Below are positions 23,425 to 36,165 of a stretch of 64,000 bases of DNA, piece after piece. Under the pieces are notes generated by a model, which did not search any database, was not told the DNA's origin, and was given only the letters and a program-made list of their open reading frames with translations. Within the stretch, counting starts at the first letter, position 1. Every line of letters starts with the position of its first letter. The translations under genes were made by a program, and so were the position numbers. Origin of the DNA: Epiperipatus broadwayi (taxonomy: Eukaryota > Onychophora > Udeonychophora > Euonychophora > Peripatidae); assembly GCA_028023455.1 (NCBI GenBank), contig JAQFVV010000505.1:124001-188000 (forward strand). Reading direction: 5' to 3'.

Positions 23425-23520
23425 CATTCTTTATGCTTATCTCAAGCTGTTAACACAGAGGCTAAACTTTCTACACAGTAATGCCATACTGAGTCGTGCT
23501 ACTGAATGGTGAGTTTTGCT
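23425..23520 (+). repeat. D-family fragment D2
   Basis: AACATCACATGATCTCCATT, CTTTATGCTTATC and AAGCTGTTAACACAGAGGCT match the junction region of D units, followed by a diverged CATACTGAGT segment. No target duplication was clear. Confidence 0.6.
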
Positions 23521-24796
23521 TTTTTTCACTCTCGAACTAATTTCCCCTGATCCTATTATGATATTCTACATTTCAAAAATAAATGCTCAATATAATCTCC
23601 CATCTCCACATAAACTACATGTACTACAATCCAAATCCTTATTCCATTTTGCCATCGTTCTTGGTCATCTAAAAAGCTCCTCTCACCTTTAATCTCCCTT
23701 AATATATTCTCCCATATTTTATATATAATTTTTATTCTTAGATGACTTCCAAATTATTAAATCATATTTATTTTCCATAATTACTTTAGCTCTAACTAAT
23801 TTATCTGTCTTTTCTTCCAATTCCTCATAATTATGTATGTATAAAACATTCTCTATATATTTATTCCATGCCTTATATAAAACTTAATCAATGTGTTTAG
23901 TCTCCTCTCAATCTACTTATACCCAATTTTACTAATCTAATTTCATTCATATATTGTAACCACCCAAAAAAATTTAACTTACTTTTAATTTCTTCATTAC
24001 AAAATAAATCCATTCCATTCCCCCTTGAATAGCCACCTCACTTGCCATCGACATGATTCATGTTTACCTAATTCTTGTATTCTATCTAAAAATTTCTTAG
24101 TGGTCAATATAAGTAATTAGGATTGGCATCTATAAGTCAATGTATGGATTAAATAAACCATTGCATGTCAATTAAATAAAGAATCCTTTAGATGGGAATA
24201 AAACTAAATAAAGGAAATAATATTAAAAAAGCATTTCTTTTTCTCCAAGAATCTATCTCAGCTCAAGCTAATATCATTATTATTAACGTCTAATTCCTTC
24301 TTATATTTTTATTCATGTTTTCCTTTGTTCTTATTGATAAAAATATCAAAATTTTATTAAGAATAAAAATCGACCATTCAAATTAAATCTGAAAATGTAC
24401 TCCAAAACTCAATTTTTAAATTACACCTATGTCTTTGCTTTTAATTTTTTTTTTTTTTTTCAGATTAAAAATTATATGTAAAACAGAAGAAAACCATTTA
24501 CATATACACAAATGTTCATGTAAAAATAAAATGATTTGAGAAGATACAAGTAAGTCATAAGCATCACTTTAACTTTAATATGTATTACACCATTTTAAAA
24601 CTACTTCTGCATCGATTCATAAAAAACTGCTATGTCGATTCATAAGCTTTATTTAGATATTACATCGTACAATTTAGAGTGACAAATTATTACATAAAAT
24701 TAATTTCATGTGATTTTTGTTACATATAGATTTACTTTAATTATTGCTTTGTTATCTAAAAGCAAAACCAAATTTAAAAACATTCCTATAATCACA

Positions 24797-24950
24797 AATA
24801 TATATTAAGGCTATAACCTTAAGACTATGCACCTAGATGCGACAGTAGGGATCTCTGCAAATCTTAACACAAGATTAATGACTTTAAAAGCACAAGAGCA
24901 TTAATCTTGTGTAGGCGCATAGTCTTAAGGTTATAGCCTTAATATATATT
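24797..24950. repeat. Family G nested palindrome
   Basis: The outer 34-bp arms 24797-24830 and 24917-24950 are perfect inverse complements (TTAAGGCTATAACCTTAAGA in each). The inner 14-bp arms ACACAAGATTAATG (867-880 past 24000) and CATTAATCTTGTGT (899-912) are also perfect. The single-stranded side matches 42380-42470 over about 65 bp (GCGA(C/T)AGTAGGGA(T/C)CTCT). Confidence 0.75.
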
Positions 24951-26199
24951 ACTTACGTAATGAGTGTGCGCTTAACAAATTATTAATTATAATCACAAAT
25001 ATAAATTTCCAATAATTTATTTAAAGATAAATTGACTATAACTTCTTTCCATCTAGAGACAATTGTATCAAAAGTATATAATATCTATACATTGACAGTA
25101 TTAACAAAATCATTACAAAATATGTAAACACATTTTGTCACTCACTCTTTTTGAGCAGCATGGGTTAATTCAAGTGATATTTTTATAAGTCTAGCTTTTT
25201 GATGTTTTTGCTGGTTTAATATCATCATTGTGACATATTAAAAAATCAATAAAATAATTCTATTAAAAATAAAGATCATTATAGTCCAGTTTAATCAATA
25301 TGTAACTCTGGCTTCCAAAATCAAATACATGCAACCATCACTATTACAAATTTAGATTATACTATGCCCAAATTTGGTTTGCTTCATGGGATGATTAATT
25401 CATATGCATTATAAAGCATAAATTAAGCAATTCACTCCAATATTTTACAAAAATACAACTTGAAGACACTGAAAAGAGAACAATTCTTGAATTCAAATGA
25501 TTTTTGGCTAAAAGAGTAATTTGTTTACATCTGTTTATTCCAACAAATAAATGCTAAGAAACAGATAATTCCTTTAGCAAATGAGGAAAACATTCATCTA
25601 GAAACTTTTTGAATAAGCACTTTTGATTAGACTGTGATTTGCCATCAATAGAAAAACAATTACAAAAAATGATTCTTTGAATAGATAGATGATCCAACTA
25701 TACAAAATATTTATTATTTAATGTTTAATCCAAATTTAAGTTACAAATTAATAATTCAATGTCATATAACAAGTGATATTGATAATTATTGTTTCTAGTT
25801 CATATACATATATAAATAGATCCATGTTTAATTAACAATACTATTATGCTGGCAGTTTGACTGTATCACACCTGCTGTCAAGTGGATAAGGAATGCAATT
25901 TTTTAAAAAAGCCATTGCAATAAAGTAGCACTTATCATCATCAGCACTTTTCTCCTTCTACATTATAGATACTGGTTATAATATAGATTTTTCAAACATC
26001 AGGATCCTAACCAGATGTAACAGTCACTATTAAACAAAAATCAGAATGCATCAACAAAAGGTATGACAAATCTAAATTATTCTTATATCTTCTCCTTTAC
26101 TTTTTTTGCATTTCTCTTCATATATATCAAAATTTTATCATCTCCTCTTATACACTTTAATGCACAATCTTTTTTTGTAATTCCTTTATTTTGCTTACA

Positions 26200-26227
26200 G
26201 TTTCGATTATCCTGCAGTCTTCATCAG
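26200..26227 (-). ncRNA. F-type hammerhead-like motif
   Basis: CTGATGA, A, helix GACTG with TAATC around CAGGA, GAAAC, on the minus strand. The core is intact and the helix partly decayed. Confidence 0.4.
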
Positions 26228-28086
26228 TCATGTTTAATTTTTTTTTTTAAAAAACCCATTAATCAAAACACTTATTAATTTTATATCAGATTATCTGCTG
26301 TCATCCCTCATTTTCGTATTTAAAAAAAGGATTTTTACTTTTATCAGTGAGAACTACAATTCAACACTGGAACGATTGCACTTACGCACTAGGTGGCCAT
26401 TTTTTACTCCTTTATACATTCAAGTTACTACCCTGAAATTCATAAAAGAATTCTGATTTTGAATCTAAATCAATTCATCTGTGAACATGCTATAAAGATC
26501 TGACACCAACTCAATATTCAGATAGTTTAGAGATCTCAGCTATATTCCAATTGTAACTCCTTCTACTCTTTAGTAGGAATATTAATGCTAATTACAATAT
26601 TATATAACTTTCGCATGTTTCTAAAAAGAGTTATCTTCATTTTACACCAGCTTTAGAGGATAGTAAATATAATTGCTCATGGAATGGGTAAGCATGTGAG
26701 AAAGCTTTGGGATATTTTGGCGATTTTTTTAAAGCACAATTAATTTTATCCATAATTCCAAAATATAAGGTATACGACAGATATAAAAGAAACCAATCTC
26801 ATTACAAGACTTAAAAATGATCCAATAATTTCGTAATATTTCTTACTGCTAAAGTTATTGAAATCTTAAAAATGTGATGAGAGTTTCAAAGAAAAATAGA
26901 AGATAATTACTATTCTGATAAAGAGATTATCAGAAAAAATTCATGAAATTTTGCAAATCCAGTAATTTCAAGAAAATTTCATGATAAACACTTTGACATC
27001 TCTAACCAAATATTATCTACGTTTTGATGAATTGCAATTTAAACGAGTCAGGAGGATGGCAGAGAAGAGGAGCAGCAAATATATTCCTACTATATGATCT
27101 GTATGCAAAATTTTCTATTTATTTATTTAGACTATTAATTTTTTTTTTTTTAGATAACTTAACTATTAAAAAAATATTATTAAGAAACCTTTAGAGATTC
27201 CAATCAGTAATTCACTAATGGCTTTATAAATACCTTGAATTCTGCTATTGTGTCCAAAGATTCAATAGCCATTAATTAAGTGGTTAATAATTTATGCTTT
27301 TCTATATCTATATAAATCATAAATAAATAAAACAAAACCTTTCAAAATGCAATTTAATAATTTTTGTTGACATAACTGCTTATCCCTACTACAGAACCCA
27401 AAAAATGACCAAACCTAACTCCATTGCCATTACACTTGAAAGACAATTCTCAAGTATAAATTTAGTAGACTTAACCCCCCCCCCCAAAGAAGTACATGAT
27501 AAACATTATGACTTATTAATGTACAGAACCTAAACTCTAAATAAATTAATTTTATGCATCAAACTTATAAAAATATTTTAAAGATTTTGACCTCCAGTAA
27601 AAACAAGCCAATGGAATCATAGAAGTGATATCCAAATAACCATTTTATATGATACAAAATCATCTGATTAATGAATAATCACAGATGCACAGGATAACTC
27701 ATTATAATAACTTTCTTTGATTTAGATATACCATCTAAGATGGTAAAAATAAACCTTAGGTCCCAATTTTTAAACATGTTTCAATAAGGTGCCTTACAAA
27801 GTTAAATCAAATAGCATGACTCTATCTTGATCACATCATGTTTTCTATTATTGTTTTACAACAATGTTCTAATCATAGTTACTGAGCTTTAAATAGTCCA
27901 TCATAAAGCAAAGATCTCTATAGAGAAATAATGGTGACAATACTTGTCAGATAAGATTAATTCCAAAAGTGTATACTTCTCATTTTACTCATTTATAAGT
28001 CAGTAACTGGATAGGGGGCTGGATTGATTATGGTTTAACTATTTGAAAGAAAATTTCTATACTTGTATGGGACATGAAAAAATTTC

Positions 28087-28150
28087 AGTTCCACCAAGAT
28101 TTAAACCTCAAGCCATGCACATGGCAAGAAAATGTGCTAACAATCAGACA
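28087..28150 (-). repeat. tRNA-like sequence, possible SINE head
   Basis: The minus strand has A-box-like TGATTGTTAGCACA and B-box-like GAGGTTTAAATCTTGG about 35 bases later, with TTGCCAT in the anticodon position. The fold is poor, and no tail was recognised. Confidence 0.3.
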
Positions 28151-28889
28151 TTATGAAACACTTCTTTTCTAATTGTATTATAATCCAAATTTTCTTCAGT
28201 AATTTTAAAAAATGCTTTGTCAAAATTCAAACTACATTTTTATTAGCCATCAAAATAGCTATTGCTGAAAGCCTATGAACATTATTCAATTTTTTAATTA
28301 AATACCGAAAACATGGACTTGTAGTATAATACATTTGGCAAAAATGTAGCTAAATCTCAATATTTCTAAATCAAATCCAAACAATTATATGCTCTAAAAT
28401 AGAACTAAATAATTAGCAAATGAAAAATATCATTTATTTCTAACCCAAAACGTTTCAGTACTTGCTTTCTAAAATAATATTTTTATTATTTTAAAGATAT
28501 ATATATATATAAAAGAATACATCAAACTTTTTTTTAAAACTTGATTTTTATATGACTATTATATAAAAATATAACTGCACATGTTTCGACTATTTTATAA
28601 TATAGTCTTTGCCAAGGAAAACTGAAAAATAAAAATACAAATATATAATAATAAATATAAATATCAATATTCCAAATAAATCCAAAAATTAAAAAATACT
28701 TTTTATCTCAAACCCTTTCTATTACAAACAATCTCAAAATTTTTTGCATTTATATACCCATTCAAAAATATCATATAAACATTTAATTAACAAATCTATT
28801 TTGTTCTTTTTTTCTATTCTATTAGCATTCTATTCAATTCAGCTTAATTTCCTAATGTAAATTCCTTTATTATTCTTCCATGGTATGAT

Positions 28890-29690
28890 TTTATATAGCA
28901 GAATTTTTATTATTTAAATGTTGTTTTAATCTAGTTTATAATTTATTTTTTGTAATCCCAACATATGACATCTCTACATTGTTTTTAATACAATTCAAAT
29001 ATTTTATTACGTAAACTGAATTCATAAATTCTAAATTATTACACTCCCTATTATTAATTTAAAAACTTACTGTTTTTCTTTCTATAAACAAAAACATTAT
29101 ATTTCTTATTAATCATTTTAAATAATTTTCTAACTTTAACAAACTAATCTTTTGATAAATTGAAACTAATGCAAATTACCTTTTTATTATTATTCTTATT
29201 TAATCTTATTTTATTTTTTTATTTTATCGATATTTTTATTAGAAAATAAACCTTTAATAATATCTCTAGGATAATCATTTATAAAACATTCATGCTTTAT
29301 TATATTAATCTCATTTTCAAACAAATTATTATTTGAACATAATTCAATTATTAATATTTACTTTATTATGATTATCAATATCTGATAACCAATTATTTAA
29401 TAATCCAAAAAATGTTTTCTTTCTATATACAGAAGTTTCTATTATAACATTACTATTATTACCAATTTTTTTATTAATCTAAACATCCATATACTCAATA
29501 ACATTAATATTTTCTTTTTCCATAGTAAATTTAATTTTTTCCTCTTTACTATTAATATATTTCAAAAAGTTATCTGCCTTTCTTTTATTTCCATTAAATA
29601 CCATAAAATAATCATCAACATACTTTGCGTTAAAAATCGGTTTATTATTACTACTGACAAAATATTGTTTTTCAAATTGTTTATATTATT
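28890..29690 (-). pseudogene. PLE reverse transcriptase and GIY-YIG relic (left half)
   Basis: Minus strand from 29660: KPIFNAKYVDDYFMVFNGNK gives the YVDD catalytic motif of a reverse transcriptase. A downstream IKFTMEKENINVIEYMDV follows, as in Penelope-like RTs. Nearer 29000-28890 comes EMSYVGITKNKL and TRLKQHLNNKNSAI, the GIY-YIG start. Internal stops (after MDV, after KNKL) show it is dead. No N-terminal part is present. The product would have been the fused RT-endonuclease polyprotein of a Penelope-like retroelement. Confidence 0.75.
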
Positions 29691-30540
29691 TTATGGTATT
29701 TAATGGAAATAAAAAAGGCAGATAATTTTTTGAAATATATTAATAATAAAGAGGAAAAATTAAATTTACTATGGAAAAAAAAATATTAATGTTGCTGAGT
29801 ATATTGATGTTAAGATTAATAAAAAAAATTAGTAATAATGATGTTATAATAGAAACTTCTGTAGAAAGAAAACACTTATTCAATTATTAAATAATTGGTT
29901 ATCAGATATTGATAATCATAATAAAGTAAATATTATTAATAATAGAATTCTAAGAGCAATTAAATTATATTCATATAATAATTTGTTTGAAAATGAGATT
30001 AATATGATAAAGCATGAGTGTATTATAAATTATTATCCTAAAGGTATTATTAAAGATTTATTTTCTAATAAAAATATTGATAAAATACAGAATAAAATAA
30101 GATTGAATAAGAATAATAAAAAGGTAATTTATATTGGTTTCAATATATCAAAAGATTTGTTTGTTAAAGGTAGAAAATTATTTTAAATGATTAATAAAAA
30201 ATATGTTTTTGTTTATAAAAAGAAAAAAGTTTACATTTTTTAATTAATAATAGAGAGTGTAATAATTTAGAAATTATGAATTCAGTTTATATAAAATGTT
30301 TGAATTGTATTAAAATAATATAGAGATGTCATATGTTGGGACTACAAAAAATAAATTAGAAAGTAGATTAAAACAGCATTTAAGTGATAAAAATTCTGCT
30401 ATTTATAATCATATGAATAAATTTTTTAAAATAAAACCTTTAGTTTGCATAAAATCATGCCATGAAAGAGTAAAGGGACTTTCATTAGTGAAATTAAGCC
30501 TGAATTGAATAGAATGTTAATAGAAAAGAAAAAAGAAAAT
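29690..30540 (+). pseudogene. PLE RT and GIY-YIG relic (right half)
   Basis: Plus strand: frameshifted RT debris, then open pieces at 29983-30186 (a connector rich in N/K/I) and 30326-30508. The latter begins SYVGTTKNKLESRLKQHL (the Y-V-G motif and the arginine of a GIY-YIG nuclease). A frameshifted KPELNRM motif lies just after it, which is the family's terminal asparagine region. Several stops and shifts break the frame. Confidence 0.72.
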
Positions 30541-30568
30541 AACAGATTTGTTAATTAAATGTTTTTAG

Positions 30569-30866
30569 ACCACTAAACATCACATGATCACCATTCTTTA
30601 TGCTTATACAAGCTGTTTGCAGAGACTAAACTCTCCATATAGTAGCGCCACTCAGTGCAAGCCAGAGTAATCAATGGATGCAAGAAAGTTTGTGCATAAA
30701 ATCCCCATTTAGTGCCCACTCATCCAATATCCCAGACTAGTTCCTAGTTCCTCATTAATGAAAGCCACAAGGTAAAAACTAGTCTGGGGATATTGGAAGA
30801 GTAGGCACTAGATGGGAATTTTATGCACAAACCTTCCTGCATCCATTGATAGTTCAGCCTCTGTGT
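30569..30866. mobile_element. Retrozyme-like element D3 nested in the PLE
   Basis: AAATGTTTTTAG (30557-30568) and AAATGCTTTTAG (30867-30878) flank it as a 12-bp target duplication with one mismatch. The first part is an inverted D segment that crosses the unit junction (CATCACATGATCACCATTCT through ACAAGCTG and on to the 3' end of a unit). The second part is in forward orientation and ends GCCTCTG. Such an inversion fits twin priming on a multimeric template. Confidence 0.65.
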
Positions 30867-32039
30867 AAATGCTTTTAGGGTATTTTTGGATGGTATATAA
30901 ATGAAAAAATTTTGATAAAATTTTGAAACTGTTTGTAATAGAAAGTGTTTGACGTAAAGAGTATTTTTTAATTTTTGGATTTGTTTGGAATTCATGATAT
31001 TTATATTTATTATTATATACTTTTATTTTTATTTTTCAATTTTCCTTGAAAAAGACTATATTATAAAATAGTCAAAATGATGTGTAGTTATATTTTTATA
31101 ATAGTCATATAAAAATCATGTTTTTAAAAAAAGAAGTTTGGTGTAATCATTTATATATATTGAATGTTATTAACTATTTTTGAAAAGAAAACTATGTAGA
31201 TGGTGTTTTAAATTTGTATTCTTAAAGATGGAAGGTCTAAGGCCAATCTCAGTATTTAATAATATATTGTGTGAACAATAACATATTTTTTTTAAAAAAA
31301 TCTTAACAAAAATTCCAATTAAGCCATAAGCAGTTAGCTCTAAATCTGGCTATGTTAGTGAGTCCATTGAACATTTTATTATCTGAAAATATCACTAATT
31401 ACATCTTTAAATTATCTTACTATAATGATTAATATTTAGATGTAGTTTACATTATATTTACTAAAGTCCATATTTGTTCTTATAAACCATATCCACATTA
31501 ACATCAAATAAAACAGAAAAAATGAAAGAATCAGTATATTTCACATTACAATAAATTACAATGAATTATAATTAGCGCTTTGCTATGGTACATGAGGATT
31601 CTAAATGACCATAAAATTATTTGAAAGTACCTTATATGTATATATTGAAAATAACAAATATAAATTTCAATTCTCAAGACTGAAAAGATGGAGGGAGCAC
31701 TATTTTTGTATTGAAGACTGTATCAAATCCACTTCATGAAAGTTAGAACACTTGTGAAAGAGCAATGCACATAGAATCAATTTATCCAACAACTATTTCT
31801 TTTTTGTAATAAAAATCACATTTCTCTCAGAATATTTCCAGGAGTTGTAAATAATGCTCAAAAAGCTCCATACTGGCAGTAAAAAAAATGTTTTTTATTC
31901 CCGGAAAAACAGTAAGCCTGGTTAAGGATACATGTAGCAACAAGAGATCCATAATTGTTCTATGCTTTTCTATTATGTCTACAAACCTTTATTCTTTTTT
32001 TGCACATTCAACACAATGCTATTTTCAATTTAATTGTCT

Positions 32040-32230
32040 TCAAATAATTTTGGCCTTCTAATAGTTTTCTTCAGAGCTATAAAATGCAATTGCATCCATA
32101 TTATTTATTATATAATTTCATTGTAAGGTTATTTGTATCTTTGCATAAAAAAATAATGTAATGCAATTGTATTTTGTAGTTTTGAGGAAGTCTGCTAATC
32201 GATCAAAACTATAAAAAAATTAAATAGCGT
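32040..32230. repeat. Decayed foldback of F-type motifs
   Basis: The left side (minus) shows AGCTCTGAAGAAAACTATTA and the right side (plus) TAGTTTTGAGGAAGTCTGCT followed by ATCAAAACTAT. Both are recognisable but mutated F-type cores facing each other. Confidence 0.45.
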
Positions 32231-33387
32231 GAAGAGTGCAAAGGAATTAAATTTTGCAAAGATTTATTAAAAGTTTCTAACACTAACAATGAGATTTGTA
32301 GGATACTAAAAACCTCAAAAGCAATATGCAAAAAATTATTTAGTTTACTAAAAGTCAATTAATTCTTCCTGTATTAATATTCACTATTTGAATAATATAA
32401 TACAAATTAGTGATCAGTAATTCATCTATCTTATTTTTGGAACCACACAAGTATTCATATATCTATCTTACACCTTCGATTTTTTTCCTAGATTCTTCAA
32501 TTTCCAATGACAGATCTGTATCCATCAATTTACAGATTATATTTTCTGCATGAATTATTAATAATATCAAAAACAATATCATAACTTTCTTGTATGCTTC
32601 CAAGAGCAGTTATATTTACCACATTCTAGAGACATCTATTCTAAACTTGACAAATCAATGAATAACAGATAATATATTGCTATATAATCTATATTTCTAT
32701 ACTGACCAGTTTCTGAGTTTTGACTCATTTTGGCTTTGTTAATGAAGACTAGGTTTCAAAGCTAAAACCAATTAGGATTTTACATCCGTATATCATTTGG
32801 TCTCCATTGATTATTCAACTGTTCTTGAATTATTATTACTAAGCAATTTAGATTTAAACTTTGAGTTTCAAATTTCTTTTTACTAATATTTAAACTTATC
32901 CTCCTGTTAAATTATATAATTAAATGTTTTATATTTGACTTAAGTTTAAATTAAACTAAAAACTACATTTTAGTTGTTGACAACATATAAATAATCAAGT
33001 ACCATTGAATGCTACTATTTTAAGTTTAAACTTTTTATTTTAAATATAATAAAATATAATAAGTATACGAGAAAGTCATGTGATATCATAGTTAGTAATT
33101 TTAATATATTATAGATTTGCATGGCAATTCCATTAATTTGATTGGATTGAGATTATTGGTTTTTTTCGCTCACTTTTTCAGTTGGAAATCCACTTAGCAA
33201 CTTTTAATTCTTGAACATACTAGGCTCAGCATTAGAACGTCCATATAGGGCATTTCATAACATTTTTATAATAGTAATCTTGAAATCGAATGATCGTGAA
33301 TGTTGCAATCATAACTAAATTATAAACTAAAGCAATTATAGATAATTTTACAGCACATTTTTAATATATAAATTAAACATTACTTAC

Positions 33388-33503
33388 TTAAAAAGATTTT
33401 CAGCACCATTTCTCATCATTAATTCTTTGTTAATTTCATGGTTAAGTTTGGATCGTTGCCTCTGCAAACGGCTTCGGCAAGTTTGATTGAAAGATTCACA
33501 GCC
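33388..33503 (-). CDS. RHPN: Rhophilin, exon 2 (first half of HR1 domain)
   Basis: The acceptor ATTTTAG precedes this 116-nt exon, and the donor GTAAGTAATG follows it. It encodes GCESFNQTCRSRLQRQRSKL then NHEINKELMMRNGAENLF and carries two bases into exon 3. This is the start of the HR1 (REM) domain of rhophilin: the family signature (Q)T-RS-L--QR--(L/I)N--I-----MR-GAENL is fully kept. The upstream join to exon 1 is in phase 0 (AAT then GGC). The HR1 coiled coil binds Rho-GTP at the cytoplasmic side of membranes (family knowledge). Joining exons 2 and 3 gives a continuous HR1 reading with no insertions or gaps. Confidence 0.94.
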
Positions 33504-34214
33504 CTAAAATATTTTGTAAGCATACTTATAATACTTAAATACATCATAAAAAATATGTTGTTTTTAAAATGTTTTATATATGTATAGAAAGAGAATGCTT
33601 CATGACTCATAACATAGTATAGATACTGACAGAATAGATTTTTTACATAACAGATTTGACTTTTATATACCAAGTAGTCATCAATGCTGTACTGAAAATG
33701 TTAAACGATTAAAAATATTCAAACAATTCTCTCTATTTATTAGAATTTGCGATTAAAAAACAAAAATAATACAATCAAACAATTTTCAATATTTGATAGA
33801 ATTTTTGAAACAAATAATTTGTTGTCAACACTATTTTTGATATGAATTCAAATTGACAATTTCTATTCAAAACACTCACTACTAATATTTGAATGAGCTG
33901 ACATTATTTTCACAACATTTCACAATCGAATACTACATGTCATTTGTCGAGAAAAAGATTTCATATATGAATCATAATTGGTGAATAATACACTTTTGCA
34001 TAATTTAGTAAAACAATACAAAATATTGAAGGCATAATTTGTTGATATCTTCTTAATGAACTATGCCAATTTTCACCCGTAATAATGTTTGATTCTTTTT
34101 TTAAAAAATATATCTTGATGAGTGTGTAGTATTAAATGCTTTTATATTAACTTTTCCTGTCTGTATTTCTGTAGTGATGTCCAATTTTTTGAATTTTTAA
34201 CATTGAAAAAAAAT

Positions 34215-34290
34215 CGGTCCCATTTAGAATTGAACTCGCAATCTTACTTTTCCCAAAAAAGCTTAACAACTGAGCCAACAGTAGTATTAC
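34215..34290 (-). repeat. tRNA-like sequence (Pro-like anticodon arm)
   Basis: Minus strand: TGGCTCAGTTGTTAAGC (A box), an arm CTTTT-TTGGGAA-AAG, and GAGTTCAATTCTA (B box), in tRNA spacing. The acceptor stem is not complementary, so it is a SINE head or tRNA pseudogene. Confidence 0.5.
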
Positions 34291-34781
34291 ATTTATAGAG
34301 TAAAATTTGGTTACTATTAATTTACTTAATTAATTAAAAGTAAATATACCCTACTAATATCTGAATTATTCTTCTAAAATAATTAATATTTCATAAGTAT
34401 TTTGTAAAAAAAAAAAAAAGTAAAAAAAAAATTTAGAGAATTATGTTTTTTTTTTCATTTCCAAAATCAAAACAAATATAGATGTCAAAATCGTTGATAG
34501 CAGACGTTCTATTATGGAAAGAATAATAATAATAATAATAACAACAACAATAATAAAAAAAAGACTAATAAAGAAAATTATTTTATTTAAATTAAAATTA
34601 TGTTTTATTTATAACCAAAAACTAAAAAATAAAATATTAAAAGACTTTTTAAATAATGTTTTTATGTAAATAGCCCACTAAAAAGTAGAAAAATAACAAA
34701 GTAATAATCCATATTATAAAGCATTTGAGCTTCAAAAAAAATCATAAAAATTATTTTTGAGCTTTTACTTGTTTTTTTGTT

Positions 34782-34813
34782 TGTTTTTTTTTTTTTTTTT
34801 TGGGGGGGGGGGG
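34782..34813. repeat. Adjacent poly(T) and poly(G) runs
   Basis: About 18 T directly followed by about 12 G (A-tail and C-run on the minus strand). Direct observation; function unknown. Confidence 0.8.
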
Positions 34814-35929
34814 TATTAAAATTTGGGGCAGAAAAAACAAAAAGCACAGGGGAACTGTGAGATAATGCATCAATTTCTATTTAGCAAAATTTATGATGCA
34901 CTGACTGCATGAAGATGCATTTGTGGCCATGATGCACATTAAGGATTTCTGTCTGCCAATATGAAGAACCCACATTTGTAACATATCTTTGCTATACTTT
35001 CTTTGAGAGCTTTTTCATTTGTTATTTATATTAAATTTCCTTTAATTACAATCATTTGTAGTTTTGTGTATTTTCTTTCGTTTTTTAGAATATTAAAAAA
35101 AATATTAAATACAATAGCAATGTAAGCAGCCATATTGTTTCCAAGATATTGTTGACGTTCCTGTAAATGGACAACTAAAACAAACATGGGTGGCAAACAT
35201 ACATTGTACAGCTTCTACCACAGTACCGATTCTAGTATATATACTAATCCATTTTTTATATATAGAAGCACAGGCAAAATATTCATTAGTAGTACATAAG
35301 AATCCAATGGTTGAGACAGATATAGGTATGCTATGAAAATATTATTTGAAGTATTAATTGTAATGAAGAACCTAATATTATTTAAATAAGAAGCCATTAG
35401 ACACAGACATAAAATACAGATGAGAAAAATATGTAGAGGAATAAAATATACTACAAGATAACATTTTTTCTAGTGTTAAAGAAAATGCAAAAAAAATATT
35501 TATTTTTTATAGCATAAATGAAATATTACTTTCCATTGTTTTAAAAAAAAAAGAAATCTCTTAAAAATAAAATACTGCAAACATCTTTTTTAAATAAATT
35601 AACTGGGGATTCTTAATGGAAATAAATTTAAAAGACTTAATTGGAAATCAAAAAGTGGATAAAAATCAGTATTTTTTTTTTTTTTTACTTTTTAAAATTA
35701 ACTTTTGATCTTAAAAAATTTTCTTTTATTGAAAATTTGAATTGTTTTATATTTAGAAAAGTTTTTCTTTAGGTCCAAAGATTTTTATTTTAATGATAAA
35801 GAAAAAATTCTAAAATATGAAGGTACAGTTAATATTTTAGGCAAAAATAGAATTATAAAATTAATAATCAAAATGTTTTATTTTTATATTAGAAAATACA
35901 CATATTTATGTGCATATCTGTATATATGT

Positions 35930-36165
35930 AGAAATTAAGAGACAAGTGGAGTTGATCTGGACATATTGCTAGAGGAGATAATAAATGGACAGTTGAAATT
36001 TTAAACTGGATTCCAAGAGATTGTAAGAGACCTAGAAAGAGACCATGTGAGATGGATAGATGAAATAATAGTGTGCTGGTGTGCTGTGGAGAAGGGAGGC
36101 TAGAAATCAGAAATGGACTGAACTTGGAGACCATCCTGCAGTGGGGCAATAATGATTGAAAATGA
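35930..36165 (+). pseudogene. RTE-like LINE 3'-end relic
   Basis: Plus-strand translation with frameshifts gives the typical end of an RTE-type LINE ORF: GHIARGDNKWTVEILNWIPR, DCKRPRKRP, and a terminal LETILQWGNND. The same end is recognisable at 54330-54560. The minus-strand 117-codon frame over this region is only its shadow. Confidence 0.65.

Larger units (their letters stand above)
28497..31165. mobile_element. Large head-to-head Penelope-like element palindrome
   Basis: The left half (28497 to about 29690) carries PLE coding relics on the minus strand and the right half (about 29690 to 31165) on the plus strand. The two halves match through the coding region and the ends (AAACTTGATTTTTATATGAC against its complement near 31110). 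Near each outer end lies GACTATATTATAAAATAGTC followed by GAAAC or AAAAT, the F-like helix. The right half is interrupted by the D3 element at 30569-30866. Both halves contain many stops. Confidence 0.75.
15297..33387 (-). other. Rhophilin intron 2 (18.1 kb)
   Basis: Bounded by the donor GTAAGTAATG (minus strand, starting at 33387) and the acceptor TTCTTCCAG (ending at 15297). It holds the repeats, LINE and PLE copies listed separately. The remaining stretches (19830-21900, 22500-23390, 23530-24790, 24960-26190, 26240-28080, 28160-28490 and 31170-32030) are A+T-rich with no supported gene. Confidence 0.85.
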
